Assembly (NCBI GenBank): GCA_026315105.1
Contig: CM048744.1
Location: 663,465,676 to 663,529,675 of the forward strand
DNA length: 64,000 nucleotides
Reading direction: 5' to 3'
Source: Locusta migratoria
Taxonomy: Eukaryota; Arthropoda; Insecta; Orthoptera; Acrididae
The translations under genes and the position numbers were made by a program. Of the stretch, positions 41,990 through 53,319 are shown in pieces; positions within the stretch are counted from its first letter, which is position 1; each line of letters starts with the position of its first letter. The notes below the pieces were generated by a model, which had not been told where the DNA came from, made no database searches, and saw only the letters and a list, made by a program, of their open reading frames with translations.

Positions 41990-42640
41990 TGCAAAGGGAC
42001 CTCATTTTGTTCTGCCGCCGCCCCGGGCTTCGCGGGAAGAATGAACACCTAAATCTTTCCGTTCTCGAACTGATTTCTCTTATTTTATTTTGATGATCAT
42101 GTCTTCCTATGTAGGTGGGTGCTAACAAAATACGCATTCGGAAGAAAAAGTTGGTGAAAAAAATTTCTCAAGTAGATCTCATCGCAACGAATAGCGCCTT
42201 TCTTTTAATGATTTCCACACCAACTAGTGCATCATTTCAGTGACACTCTCCCCTCTCGAGCTGCCTTTCTCTGAATTTTCTCTAAATTTGTCAGTCGCAC
42301 TTGGTGGGGACCCCACAATGCTCAGCAATACTGCAAAATAAGACGCACAAGTGTGGTGGAGACAGTTTCTTTAGTAGAACTGTTGCACCTTCTAAGTGTT
42401 CTGCCAATGAAACGTACTCTTTGGTTCGTTTTCCCTATGATATTTTCTGTGTGTTCTTTCCAATTTACGTTGTTCATAGTTGTTACTCCTAGGTATTTAG
42501 CAGAATTGACGGCCTGTAGGTTTGACTGATTTATCGTGTAACTGAAGTTGCACCATGCTGATATCTAAATCATTTAGCAGTTGCTTCTGGTGACTTTATC
42601 AACTGATAAATGACAGCATCATCAGTGTACAGTCTCTGGT
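41990..42640 (-). pseudogene. CR1/jockey-like LINE 3' fragment
   Basis: The minus-strand order parallels the copy at 42790-43530: LNDLDISMVQLQ-like, YTINQSNLQAVNSAKYLGVT, NVNWKEHTENIIGKTN, VRFIGRTLRRCNSSTKETVS, LVRLILQYC-ALWGPHQ, followed by a C-terminal region and FFPRSP. Decayed, many stops. The block order and sibling copy support the call. Confidence 0.65.
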
Positions 42641-42789
42641 GATATACGACTATAAAATTCTACATTAATGAGTTCTGAATATTCACATTTCAATATCATT
42701 GTATTCCAATTTTTTGACTGTGAATATTGTATCTACTAAATCACCAAGTAGGTATCTACACGGGGTACTTTGTTAATCACATTTACGTT

Positions 42790-43530
42790 TATGGCAGTGT
42801 TGTATTGAACCACCATTATACTATTCATCTACCATTCCACTCTCGAATAGCTCGCGGGAAAAAAGAACATCTGAATCTCCCCGTTCGATTTCTGATTTCT
42901 CGTACTGTATTCTGATGATCTGTCATACATAGGTAATTGGGAGTCACCAATATATTTTCGCATTCGGAGAAGAATGTTGGCGACTGGAGTTTCGTAAGTA
43001 GCCCACGCCGCAGCGATAAGCGCCTTTGTTGTAATTATTCCCATCCCAGATCCTGTATCATTTCCGTAACGCTGTCTCCCCTGTATCGTGACAATACGAA
43101 ACGAGCTGCCATTCTTGGGACTTTTTCGATGTCCACCTGATAAGGATCCCACACTAGGCAGCAATACTCCAAAAACGGACGAACGAGCGTAGTGTATGCA
43201 GTTTGTTTTGTAGTTCTGTTGCATGTTTTAAGGGTTCTGCCAATAAAACGCAGTCTCTGGTTTGCCTTTCCTACGACATTATCTACGTGTTCATTCCAGT
43301 TTAAGTCTGAATTAATAGTAATTCCTAGCAATTTTGTAGAGTATACGTCCTTCACTTTTGATTGATTTATCTTGTAAACAAAGTTTAAAGGATTTCTTTT
43401 CGTACTCACGTGGACGACTTTTCACTTCTCATTATTTAGTCAACTGTCAATTTTTACAGCATACTGATATCTTATTTAGATCGTTATGCTGTTGGTTTTG
43501 ATCTTCAGATGACTAGTAGCTTAGTATAGT
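42790..43530 (-). pseudogene. CR1/jockey-like LINE 3' fragment
   Basis: 43409-43035 reads MSTKRNPLNFVYKINQSKVK, LLGITINSDLNWNEHVDNVV, GKANQRLRFIGRTLKTCNRT, YTTLVRPFLEYCCLVWDPYQ and ARFVLSRYRGDSVTEMIQDL, the thumb and C-terminal part of the RT protein. It continues in another frame to FFPASYSRVEW. Frameshifts. Truncated upstream of the catalytic core. Closely related to 27600-28300. Confidence 0.78.
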
Positions 43531-43678
43531 GACGGTGATGCAATGAAGATTAAAGTAATAGCTGTGGTGTTTGAGACAACCTATGTGAGAGACAAACTAC
43601 TTGTTCCCAGAATGAAACTTTTCACTCTGCAGCGGTGTGCGCGCTCATATGAAACTTCCTGTCAGATTAAAATTGTGT

Positions 43679-43751
43679 GCCGGAACCGGGACTCGAACCT
43701 GGGACCTTTGCCTTTCGCGGGCAAGCGCTCTACCGACTGAGCTATCCCGAC
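43679..43751 (-). tRNA. tRNA-like sequence, CGA in the anticodon position (repeat-borne)
   Basis: 73 nt that fold as a near-complete cloverleaf: a 7-bp acceptor stem (GTCGGGA/TTCCGGC, with two G-T pairs), D arm GCTC/GAGC, anticodon stem TTGCC/GGCAA with loop CGCGAAA, and T arm CCAGG/CCCGG with TTCGAGT. There is one extra base before the anticodon arm. It sits in a foldback repeat with a second, shorter copy, so a pseudo-tRNA is more likely than a functional gene. A Ser tRNA would need a long variable arm, absent here. Confidence 0.4.
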
Positions 43752-44064
43752 ACAACTCACAATGCCGCCTCATAACTTTAGTTCCGCCAGTACCTCGCCT
43801 CATACTTTCCAAACTTCACAGAAGCTCTCCTGCGAAACATGCAAGAGTAGCACTCATGCAAGGAAGGATATGGTGGAGACATGGCTTAGCCACAGCCTAA
43901 GGGATGTGTCCAGAATGAAACTTTTCACTCTGCAGCGGGGTGTGCGCTGATATGAAACTTCCTGGCAGATTAAAATTGTTTCGCAGAAGAGCTTGGGTGA
44001 AGTTTGGAAAGTAGGAGGCGAGGTATTGGCGGAAGTAAAGTTGTGAGGCAGCCTCGTGAGTCAT

Positions 44065-44130
44065 GTCGGGATAGCTCAGTCGGTAGAGCGCTTGCCCGCG
44101 AAAGGCAAAGGTTCGAGTCCCGGTTCCGGC
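44065..44130 (+). repeat. Truncated tRNA-like copy in the right arm
   Basis: Same sequence as the left-arm module but lacking about 7 nt at the start of the T arm, so the cloverleaf is broken. Confidence 0.65.
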
Positions 44131-44189
44131 TCACAATTTTAATCTGCCAGGAAGTTTCAAACTACTTGTTGTTATAACGAAATTATGAC

Positions 44190-44600
44190 TTATCATGAGA
44201 GACAGAGTATCTTTGAGACTGCGGATTGCAGGGGGACGTGAAACCGCGCCCGCCACGGCCCCGCGGTGTGGTCAGGCACGGCCAGGCACGGTGAGTGGGC
44301 GAGCGTATTGGCAGACGCGGCGCGTCCTGCGCCTCCCGGCGCGGCGTTCCGTCTCGCCAGCAGAGCGTCGCGGCGCCACCGCCACTGCGCATGCGCGGCC
44401 ACCGCTCAGCCGCTAATGACGCTGGCATCCGCTCGCGCACACACGTCTACCTGCGCGCACGTGACCGCTCCTCTGTTTCGCGGCCTCACTCTACCCATAA
44501 TCCGGTTACAATTACTCGACGGTTGCTCCGCCTCCGTAGATCAGAGAGAGCGTGTCGCGTCGCCGCTCAGGAGCCACAGTCTGAGTTCCTGTCGAGTTTG
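44190..44600. other. CpG island, candidate promoter
   Basis: CpG-dense for about 350 bp, with open frames of GC-rich type on both strands. It contains an NRF-1-like palindrome at 44386. No exon can be supported. Confidence 0.4.
44386..44397. promoter_or_regulatory. NRF-1/EWG-type binding site
   Basis: TGCGCATGCGCG matches the palindromic NRF-1 consensus (YGCGCAYGCGCR), which is typical of CpG-island promoters. The insect homologue is Erect wing. This is a match by sequence only. Confidence 0.5.
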
Positions 44601-44834
44601 GGATTTTTTCTGTTAGGGCCATTGGGTGTTGTGGGGCTCCACCATCATTCCATAATCGTTAATAGGCAGGTCGCCGAAGTAGCGTCACTTGAAAAGAGTC
44701 CCCACCAACAAGCTGATCTTCTGTACGCCAATGAAAGCCGGAGAGTAGGTAAAAAGGTAACAACCCAGTTACAAACCTTTATATATGGATGTCTCCAGCG
44801 CATTATGAATATCTGCTAGCAAGAAAAAATAAGT

Positions 44835-45140
44835 AATGAGGAGCTCTGGCGAATAACAAACCAGATTCCTATACAAGACAAGGTACGGGAGAGAAAGTGA
44901 GGGTGGTTGGAACACACATTAAGGAAACCAGACGGAGCTACTGAGAAAAAAGGACTGGAATGGAATCTCCAGGAACAAGGGAGAGAGAAAGACCTAGAAA
45001 GAGGAAGAGGAGAGTGGAAAGGGAAGCAAGGAGAGTTTGCAAGACCTGGACAGAACTGAGACAAATGGCCAACGACAGAGATCGATTGAGAGCTCTTCTG
45101 AGAGCCCTATGTCCCAACAGAGGCCAAAGTAATTAAGTCA
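44835..45140 (+). pseudogene. LINE C-terminal fragment (RTE/CR1-type)
   Basis: WLEHTLRKPDGATEKKGLEW, NLQEQGREKDLERGRGEWK, then in another frame TWTELRQMANDRDRLRALLR, ALCPNRGQSN and a stop. This follows the pattern W-GH-LRK...LEWNPQG-R-RGRP...A-DR-RWR...ALCP found at the C-terminus of these LINE proteins. It has one frameshift and no catalytic part. Confidence 0.55.
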
Positions 45141-46058
45141 AGTCCCTCAAGAAGGTCCGAGCACGATCCCAAGCGGGGCCAATCGCCCTATTATGCTACA
45201 CAATAATTTCATTTCACACTTGCTAGATCACGTCAGCTGGGGCTACAGTGTTGCCACATACACTTCCGAAAATGAAAATTAGTGCACAATCTTGCAATTA
45301 TTCAATTCACTCAAGATTTATTGTGGAAACAGAGCGTAAAGAGTACGAAGAATGATTATGTGTACAGATCAATAGCTCAAGCGGCTCTGAGGTACAAGCT
45401 GAGGCACAACAGGTGTTGATTCTGGCATCCATTGGATCATACAAATGCTGAATACAATCTTGGATGCATTATTCCACGCTTTATCGACCTTTTTACAGAG
45501 TTCTGCAAGAGTTGTGAGTTGTCGAGTTATCGTCCCTTCATATGCCGCATTTGCTCGGTTGTAAACCAGTTCGGAGATAGCACTTGTCAGAGACGTTAGC
45601 TCACGTTTTGAAGAGCATGCTGACTTTCAATCACCTTACTGCTGCAACAATGGCAAACCAACACGTCTTACAGCATTCTGCACGTACCGAACGCTGTTCA
45701 GCGTTAACTCCGTAAACATCAAAGGTGAGCGGGAGTCATAGCTTATCACAATCCGGATTGCGAGGTCTTGGAGTTAAGGCACTCTACAAATGTGCTCCCC
45801 AGATCTCCGTCGTACGCGCGAACTACCATCAATTGTGTGAAGGCAATTCTGTTTCCAAGTCATCTCATAACTACAACGATCACTACACCGTACACGTCGT
45901 GGCTATGGCTGGAGTAAGAGACGGGCTAGAGGTAATCGACTGTCAGTTGTTCGTTCTGTCACTTCTGAGCTCACAAACCACCTTATCTGTGCTGTGGAAG
46001 GTGTAGTATCTCCAACTGCTGTCCTTACTGTCTTTGTGGACATCTGTGCTGCGTCGAC
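45141..46058. other. Gene-free interval
   Basis: No recognisable domain or repeat. A short GTCCAG at 46059-46064 is the left duplication of the following SINE. Confidence 0.45.
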
Positions 46059-46064
46059 GTCCAG

Positions 46065-46305
46065 ACCGAGCGAAATGGCGCAGTGGTAACACACTGGACT
46101 CGCATTCGGAAGGATGGTGGTTCAAATCCACCTCCGGCCATCCTGATTTGGGTTTCCCGTGATTTTCCTAAATCACTCCAGACAAATGCCGGGATGGTTC
46201 CCTTGAAAGGGCACGGCCGCATCCTTATCCAAACACTCCGAGCGAAAGCTCCGTCTCTAATGACCACGCTGTCGATGGGACGTTAAACTCCAAGCTTCCT
46301 TCGAG
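46065..46305 (+). repeat. SINE-3 copy 2
   Basis: Same head and body as 29049 (GTGGTTCAAATCCACCTCCG, GGGATGGTTCCCTTGAAAGG, GTCGATGGGACGTTAAACTC). GTCCAG duplications at 46059-46064 and 46306-46311. Confidence 0.88.
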
Positions 46306-46559
46306 GTCCAGCACCTCGTCCAAGGGTGTAATACTGTTCCCACGGCCATTGTATCAGTCGTTGTAGCACAGCAGACTCAGCACGTCCAACGTCTGTGGCA
46401 GTTCTTCGAAAGGACCATCCAGCCGCTCGGGACGCTAAAGAAATTGGTAAAGAATCCGCTAGTGTTTGGTTATTGTTGAGCATGATACGTTTGCATCATA
46501 AGCGGTAAGTTTTTGGTATCGTTGTCATGCGTGATCCAATGCGAAATAACAAAGGTAGT

Positions 46560-46725
46560 GACGAGCGCATGGTTGCTTGCCGTCGGGGGTTCCAGTCCTC
46601 CCTTGGGCATGGGTGTGTTTGTTGCCTTAGATTAGTTTAACTTAGTTTAATTTGTTTGTAAGCCTAGGGACTAATAACCAAAGAAGTTGCCCCCCCCCCC
46701 AATAGATTTACAAACATTTGAATTT
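46560..46725 (+). repeat. SINE-1 type B, 5'-truncated
   Basis: GTCGGGGGTTCCAGTCCTCC, GGGCATGGGTGTGTTTGTTG, CCTAGGGACTAATAACC, then a C run replacing the hairpin 3' strand. The head up to box A is missing. Confidence 0.7.
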
Positions 46726-47139
46726 TGAATTTAACAGAGGTAGACACCCATGATTCAGCATACAAACGAGAAAGAAATCCGGAAGAGGCACTAGAACTGA
46801 ACTGATCCATTATTGTGGTACTCTGGCAACAACGAACGGTTCGGACTTGACTTTGGGTCCTCTGATAAGGTAAAACGTAGAAGTATCATCTAAGAAGGAA
46901 TTTTAACCGCATATGACGTAGCATAAATGATAGAGTTGCGAATGCAGGTGGCGTGAGTTCAGATCAGTGCCAACGAAGTACAATCTAATAAATCAGAAGC
47001 CCGCAACCAAACTAAATCAAATACCGTATTCAGAAACGGTAGCGACACTTCCGTTAGAAACGGTTTACCGAAGCTACGGCATAGAGGCACGACTTGGCCG
47101 ATCCACCCATTGACAGAAAGACATCAAGCATTTACATCT
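46726..47139. other. Gene-free interval
   Basis: AT-rich, no motif. Confidence 0.45.
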
Positions 47140-48005
47140 ATTTACCGAAAGCGGTTTTTAATTGACTGTAAGAAAATACAGGATGACTTAGACAAAATTT
47201 CTAGTCGGTGTGAAGAACGACAGCTAGCTCTAAATGTAGAAAAATGTAAGGTGATGCGCACGAATACAGCATTAGTAGTGCGTTTCTAGATGCAGTCGCG
47301 TCGTTCAAATATCTAAGCGTAACATTGCAGAGCGAAATGAAATAGAACGCACATGTAAGGAGAGTTGTGAGTAAGGCGGAGAACCGAATTCGGTTTATTG
47401 GATGAATTTTGGGAAGATATACTTCATCTGTAAAGGAGACAGCGTATAAAACGCTTGTACGACCACGTCCTGAGTATTGCTCAAGTGTTTAGAACCCGCA
47501 ACAGATCAGTATAAAGGAAGACATGGAATCAGTACAGAGGCGAGCAGCTAGGTTCGACCAACGCGCGAATGTCACGGAAATGCTACGGGAACTCATATGG
47601 AGATCGCTGGAGAAAAGACGACGTACTTTTCGAGAAATTCTGTTGAGGATATTTAGAGGGTCAGAATTTGAAGCTCAGTGTAGAACGATCTTCCTGCCGC
47701 CTACTTACATTTCGCGTGAAGATCACAAAGATAAGTTAAGAGAAATTAGGGCTCGTACAGGCGCAAGTAGACATTCTTTTTCCCTCGTTCTATTTGGGAG
47801 GGGAATAGGAAAGGAAATGCCTAGTAATGGTACAGTGTACCTTCCGCCACGCACTTTACGGTGGATTGTGGAGAATATTTATGTAGATGTTTTTCCGGGA
47901 TGTTTGCAAAGAATCATAAAACAACAGGCAACTCTAAAGTGGGCCATAAAACACATCAGTACGATGATATTTTTTATTGCAGAGTGCATTGAGATCCTCC
48001 GTACG
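47140..48005 (+). pseudogene. CR1/jockey-like LINE 3' fragment
   Basis: KKIQDDLDKISSRCEERQLA, LNVEKCKVM, then VASFKYLSVTLQ, RRVVSKAENRIRFIG and SVKETAYKTLVRP-PEYCSSV in broken frames. Frame 47523-48044 continues MESVQRRAARFDQRANVTEM, LRELIWRSLEKRRRT, LREIRARTGASRHSF. The QRRAARF block and the SLE-RR-T motif are typical of this family's C-terminus. The RT catalytic core is absent. Ends with TTATGTAGATG. Confidence 0.72.
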
Positions 48006-48147
48006 GGCGCGCTGAACCACGGCGCCCAACGATCGCTCACCTAACACAACCTTAAGGGTAATGCAGCTTTATGGACTGTGTTAAATCACACAAATCTTAA
48101 TTCAACACTTCTCATTGTATTCAGTATCTGATATAGTGAGAATTTTA

Positions 48148-49065
48148 CGAGGGCTGGAACAAATAGTGGCAGCACTGCTATGGAGAGACTACGCAGTGGA
48201 ATCTACTATTGTCGCTGATAGCACACTTTGATGACAACCTACCTTACCTCCGAGCAAATGGACTCGCCCGTCCTACGTCACCGCAGTTTGCACACTCGAG
48301 GGAAACACGGTCACTGGTGAGCTAGCGGTCTAACGAAACGGTGTCACTATGTTATCAAATAAAATGTTCAAATATTTGTAGTCTATGGGACTCAACTACG
48401 GGGTTATCGGTCCCTAAACTTACAAACTACTTATGAAGTAGCTTATACTAAAGATGGCACAAACATCCATGCCCGAAGGAGGGATTCGAACCCCCAACGG
48501 GGAGAGGCCTCGCGCATCGTAGCATAGTGCCTCAATGCGCTCGGCCGCTCCGCCGTGGCACTATGTTTTCGAAGCAGGGACAACGGAGACCGTCAATACA
48601 CAGTATTACTGTTCGTTTTTTGAGCATCACCTGCCACCAACTTTGCGAAAGAATCAGCAACACTGTCTGCGCAACCCACCCATCACTTTGCATGACAATG
48701 CGCGGGCGCATATAGCGCAAGCTGTGGCTGCTGTGTTCGATCGATGGGACTTGGAAGTACTGTAACATCCACCATACTCCCAGGACGTAAGTTCTTGTGA
48801 CTTTGATTGGAATCCGAAGATGAAGGAACCACTTGAGGGCATTTGCTTCAGAACTGTCCCTGAGATTCGATAGGCAGTAGACCGATCCTTTCGCACCATC
48901 AACAGAATAGGCTCTGCTAACGTTATACAACGCATTCCACATCGCTGGCAACGGGCTCTACACTACGCTGGTGATTACTTTGAAGGACTGTGACAGGTGC
49001 AAGCATGTAACGCTTTTGTGTCGGTTGTGAATAAATAGTTTCCACTATTTAAGTTACAACCCTCG
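48148..49065 (+). pseudogene. Mariner-like element, internally deleted, with a SINE inside
   Basis: Termini are inverted: CGAGGGCTGGAAC-AAATAGTGG (48148) and CCACTATTTAAGTTACAACC plus CTCG (49065), flanked by TA on both sides. The interior encodes PITLHDNARAHIAQAVAAV, FDRWDLEVL, a stop, HPPYSQDVSSCDFDWNPKMK, EPLEGICFRTVPEIR and HRWQRALHYAGDYFEGL. The second and third catalytic Asp of the D..D34D set are present. The N-terminal HTH and first Asp are missing, so it is not functional. SINE-1 sits at 48354-48558. Confidence 0.8.
48354..48558 (-). repeat. SINE-1 copy 12 inside the mariner element
   Basis: Inverted SINE with CACTATGTT duplications at 48345-48353 and 48559-48567. The tRNA-like body is a type A/B intermediate (GGGGATTCGAACCCCC-like with a GGGAGAGG change). 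Confidence 0.9.
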
Positions 49066-49574
49066 TATGTCTCACGGAATTGAATTATTGTTGATATTTA
49101 CATCCGGGATATGATTTAATCTGGTGTCAGAGCTCATACCTGCCCTCCCCGGAATTTCCGATAGTTATGTGACGTATGTGCACATGTGATGACAACTCTC
49201 ACCAGTGATGTACTAAGTCTTATTACTTCCATGCAAAGATATGTCGCCGTTATTTTCCTCGTCAAAAGTAGATAGGCTGTTAGATAGGTAGTATAGCGTC
49301 CAGGCTCATCATCGTTGAAAACCATTCGTGACGTTAATATGTACTACGAGCAATAAGAAAGCATACTATCAATAGGGCGGGAAGAAAGTAGATTGTATGT
49401 AAGTTTTGCTTCTTTCAACCTTTCCAAGATAAGGCAGTTAATAACATTAACTAAAAAGTTAAATATCTTTCGTCCTTTAATGTTATGAATCAGGTTTACT
49501 AAACATTAATCGAACTCTTTCCTAGGAGAGAAATGAACCTCCTTTATAGACGTCAAAGTTGTGTTTCAAATTGG
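49066..49574. other. Gene-free interval
   Basis: AT-rich; no motif recognised. Confidence 0.5.
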
Positions 49575-49790
49575 CACGGAGTTACGTGGTGCAGCGATTA
49601 GCCTACTGGACTCACTTTCGGGAGGATCTCGGCCCCGGACATTCAGATTTCCGTGACTTCGGAAAATCACTCCAGGCTAGTTCCTATCAACGGTCGCGGC
49701 TGATTTCCTCCCAAGTCCTGAAGATACACAACCATAGCTTACGTTTCGTCCCTAATGACAGCGTTGTCGACGGGATATTAAACCGTAATC
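49575..49790 (+). repeat. SINE-3 copy 3, degenerate
   Basis: GTGGTGCAGCGATTAGCCTA, ACTGGACTCACTTTCGGGAG, AATCACTCCAGGCTAGTTCC and GTTGTCGACGGGATATTAAA keep the order of the SINE-3 consensus with deletions; box B is lost. Confidence 0.7.
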
Positions 49791-51333
49791 CTACTTTACA
49801 GTGTCAGGTACACACACGCACGGCGTTCTCTCGAAGTGTACAAACGAGCAACGCTTATAAGCGGAGGAAACTTAACACTTTCAATTTTACGTCTGACATG
49901 AATTGGGCATTAATTCATAGGTCCCTTCTGACACCACGGTACTGTTCTACGTATAGTCCTGTGTTCACATTCCTCCCTGGATTTACTTGGAATCAGAACC
50001 ATCTTGCACCTTTGCTTAGTTGCATGTACAAACCAGTGAATGAACACTAGAACAAATGCAGATACAATAAAGTTCTTACGTCTAGTCATGAAGTTGGTAA
50101 ATATTAATCAGTATTAAAGTAAGTCGCAATTGTTCAAAATATTGAATAATTGAAGAGGACATCCAATGGAGACACACACACACACACACACACACACACA
50201 ACTACAGAAATGAAATACACTACGTTTTTCTAACAACAGATGTCATTATGGATACTGTTAACTCTGAGGTTTTCTCGGTGTCATTATAATGTCGTAGTTT
50301 CAGGTGTTCGTTCCATTTTCTGCCCAGTATTTCGACGAATGGCCTATTGTTTTTCGTCATCGCCTACCTTTTTACGGGAGATAGCTCATACATTGTAATA
50401 AACAATCCGGTTGTAATCCGACAACATGCCATTAATAAACGCTCAATACATCCATCAATGTTCGTTTTCCCGGTACATTGTATCATATACACATTGTTAA
50501 TGATGAACAAACGCAAAGCCTGACAACTGTTTTCAGGAACCTTCAATTGCTAAGAGAACAAGATCCAATATGAAGTTCCGAGAAATTCGGAGAATGATTT
50601 GCTTCTTTACAAATTGACTATACAGTGGACCAGTGGTTAACGAAAATTGTTAAATTCCAAGTCTCACCTGAAATACGAAAACCTCGTAACGCAAAATATA
50701 TTTTTCTGCTGAAATTACGTAAAAATAGGATGTGTTCCATTCAGAAAAATACGTTAGCATTGACCCTTTGATATCTAATACTGTACATTCTGTTTTAAAG
50801 AAAGTTGTATCGACAAAAGAAAATTAAATTCGTTGGCTTTGGCGTGTTACGGTTCAGAGGGGGGGGGGGGGGGCAAAGGTTCGCCAGAATAATTTTTACT
50901 TAGAAGGGGGTCGCGATTAAAAATTTTGGGAAATAATGTCTTTGCAGCTATGAACGCTTCACCAGCATATTGCACAGTATCAAACATGTGCACATAACTG
51001 TTAATGTATGTATTGTAGAGCCCATGTTTATTACAAATTTTGTCGCTATTTTCGTCCATACTTTCTCCTACCGAAAACTTTGCAGTAGAAGAGATTTGAA
51101 CTTTCTTTTCCTCATTCATGTTGTATTTGGAGTACTAGGTTCCGTCATCTAAGTGTCAAAAGTAAAGAATGGCTGAATATAGCTTCACCTTGTGACTTTT
51201 ACGGCATGGGCCCTTTCTCAAATTATTATGTATTCACTCACTTCTAAGAGTACTTGAAATTCACAACAGGGACTTCCGGACAGCCTGTATTGTGTGAAAT
51301 GAATGTATGCTTTGAAACAATAATAATAATCGA
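49791..51333. other. Gene-free interval with simple repeats
   Basis: (CA)n at 50172-50202 and a G run at 50859-50874 followed by GGGGGTCGCGA near 50906. No coding motif. Confidence 0.5.
50172..50202. repeat. (CA)n microsatellite
   Basis: About 15 uninterrupted AC units. Confidence 0.9.
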
Positions 51334-51340
51334 AGCGTTA

Positions 51341-51541
51341 GCCGCGGTGGGGTGGCCGAGCGTTCCAAGGAGGCTAGCTGCAGAACGCGTCGCTGCTCGC
51401 CGTCGGAGGTTCGTGCCCTCCCTCGGGCATGGGTGTATTTGTTGTCCTTAACATAAAGTTTGTTTACGTATTTTATAAGCCTGGGGACTGATGACCAGAG
51501 TAGTTAAGTCCCATAGATTTACAAACATTTGAACATTTCGG
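51341..51541 (+). repeat. SINE-1 type B copy (complete)
   Basis: Box A TGGCCGAGCGTTCCAAGG, box B GGAGGTTCGTGCCCTCC, the hairpin GGGGACTGATGACC...AAGTCCC, end ACAAACATTTGAACATT. AGCGTTA duplications at 51334-51340 and 51542-51548. Confidence 0.88.
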
Positions 51542-51548
51542 AGCGTTA

Positions 51549-51725
51549 TTAGTCACTGAGGCGTCCAGCTGCGGTGCGCGCGGCCGTTAGGCGTAGGGGT
51601 TCGAGTCCTTCCTCGGGCATGGGTGTTTGTGTTGGCCTTAGCATAAGTTACTTTAGGTGAATGTAAGTAGTTTGTAAGCCTAGGGACTGATGACCAACGT
51701 AGTTAAGTCCCTTAGATTTACAAAC
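51549..51725 (+). repeat. SINE-1 type B, 5'-truncated, adjacent copy
   Basis: Starts within the tRNA-like body (GAGGCGTCCAGCTGCGG), box B GGGGTTCGAGTCC, and an intact hairpin AGGGACTGATGACC...AAGTCCCT. It immediately follows the previous SINE in the same direction. Confidence 0.82.
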
Positions 51726-52415
51726 AAACCGTAGTCACCTGAACAATGGTTCGCAATCTGTTGTCAGCAAGAGCTAAAATATAGTCAGCACAAGACATAA
51801 ATTTTCAAACTATTTGATTTATTATTATTAAGTCTTTGTCACGTCGTTAGTCAATCGTACTGTGCATCCACGATGAAAGCTCTGATTATGACATCGATAC
51901 CATTTGAAATGCATTCATTTGTCTAATAGTGAACGCTTATTGAATTTTGTTGCAATAACATTCTAGAAATCGCCATCCGTTATCTTACGATTTTCTCCAC
52001 GACTTATTGAGATGAAGAAGGGTTTCCTGCTTGCAAACAAATCCAGGAAACAATGGAAATCATGAGACGTATCTTTGAGCCGCAGTATTGGCTGAAGGAT
52101 TACCAAACTGTGTGTGATTGGCCTGACTAATTATACGCCAGATTACAATAAACTTGCCAAGGATATGCAGAGCCAAATATATCAGTAAAGATTTTTCAAC
52201 ATATGTGTTGATGTATAACTTTTTTCACGAGTGTATAACTAGAAAATGAAGTAGTAGACCTAAAACATTTGATGGCGATAAAATAGCCTTTTCATACATT
52301 TTGGCTAATTAAAATTGTTAGTTTTCACTTCTGGCAAAGGTGTTGTTTGTCTTCAAACTTTTATGAATTTTTCACCCTAGCAATAGAGAAACGGAGAAGG
52401 AGGTGCTTTTGTGTA

Positions 52416-52451
<36 letters not shown>

Positions 52452-53079
52452 TGGTTCTAATAAAACCCCATGTCATTAGAAGCATGCGTGTCAATTTTTA
52501 CCTCTGTATCTACATTATTCCGTATTTTATTTAGTTTTCAAATTTATACTGACTTTTTGATCACCCGGTAGGTTTGAATTTTCCCTATTGAATGTTATTT
52601 TTAGTATTTGCAGGTTCAGAGTGCTATTTACAAATCAGTCTCAGTTTCAAGTTTACGTTGCGAGTGATATTCAGCAAGTAATAACATTTGTGTGTGTGTT
52701 TTTTTATGTTTTGTTGAGCTCATAAAGTAATACTACCATTAGGAGTACACGTCACTGAGAGTCACTGGTAGGAATACGTACATGTCAGCACCTCTTAAAA
52801 CATCATGCTGTTAATGTAAGCGCCATATTATAAGGCAGCCATAAACAACATTTTTTTTTTCAATTTTTAGGATGGGCATATACTAACCCCTCTCCTGGTA
52901 ATGAGCAATACTGAAAATAGGTTAATTATTGCTGGGGTTAAGTCAGTAGATCTCTGTATGGACTAAGCGTCTCATAGTAGATCTCAAGCCTAAAAACGTT
53001 GAGCATCCCTGTGTTAAAAGTTCTGATTAAAATTTACTTTTAGATTGACAGTTTATTTTTGTTGAACCTCGTGCTCTAT
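51726..53079. other. Gene-free interval
   Basis: T run at 52418-52450. No coding or RNA motif. Confidence 0.5.
52418..52450. repeat. Poly(T) tract, 33 bp
   Basis: Uninterrupted T run. Confidence 0.9.
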
Positions 53080-53195
53080 ACTCATCATCATCATCATCCT
53101 CATCATTAGAGACTGATTATGCCTTTCAGCGTTCAGTCTGGAGCATAATACCTCTAATATAATTCCTCCATAATCCCCTATACAATGCTAACATT
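53080..53195 (-). repeat. LINE 3' end fragment with (ATG)n tail
   Basis: On minus it reads ...GGAGGAATTATATTAGAGG, GCTCCAGACTGAACGCTGAA, CATAATCAGTC and ends GATGATGATGATGATGAG. A short tandem tail after a unique block fits a LINE 3' end. Family not resolvable here. Confidence 0.4.
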
Positions 53196-53319
53196 GAGGT
53201 TCTATACTCACAACCAAAAAAACCAAAAGGTCCCTGGCCTAAACAAGCTCGAGAGCCACTGCAGTAGCTATGACAACCGTGAAAAAACGTAGTCACTTCT
53301 TCCCTGAAACACACGACCA

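Larger units (their letters stand above)
43608..44165. repeat. Foldback repeat with tRNA-like arms
   Basis: Left arm about 43650-43855 and right arm about 43978-44160 are inverted copies: TGAAACTTCCTGTCAGATTA against TAATCTGCCAGGAAGTTTCA, and GTACCTCGCCTC against GAGGCGAGGTAT. Each arm carries a tRNA-like module. The phrase CCAGAATGAAACTTTTCACT at 43610 and 43911 also recurs directly, so the structure is part direct, part inverted. Confidence 0.75.

Noticed and set aside
43679..43751. Functional Ser-tRNA (CGA) gene
   Set aside because: No long variable arm, an extra base before the anticodon stem, and it is embedded in a foldback repeat with a second broken copy. Kept only as a low-confidence tRNA-like feature.
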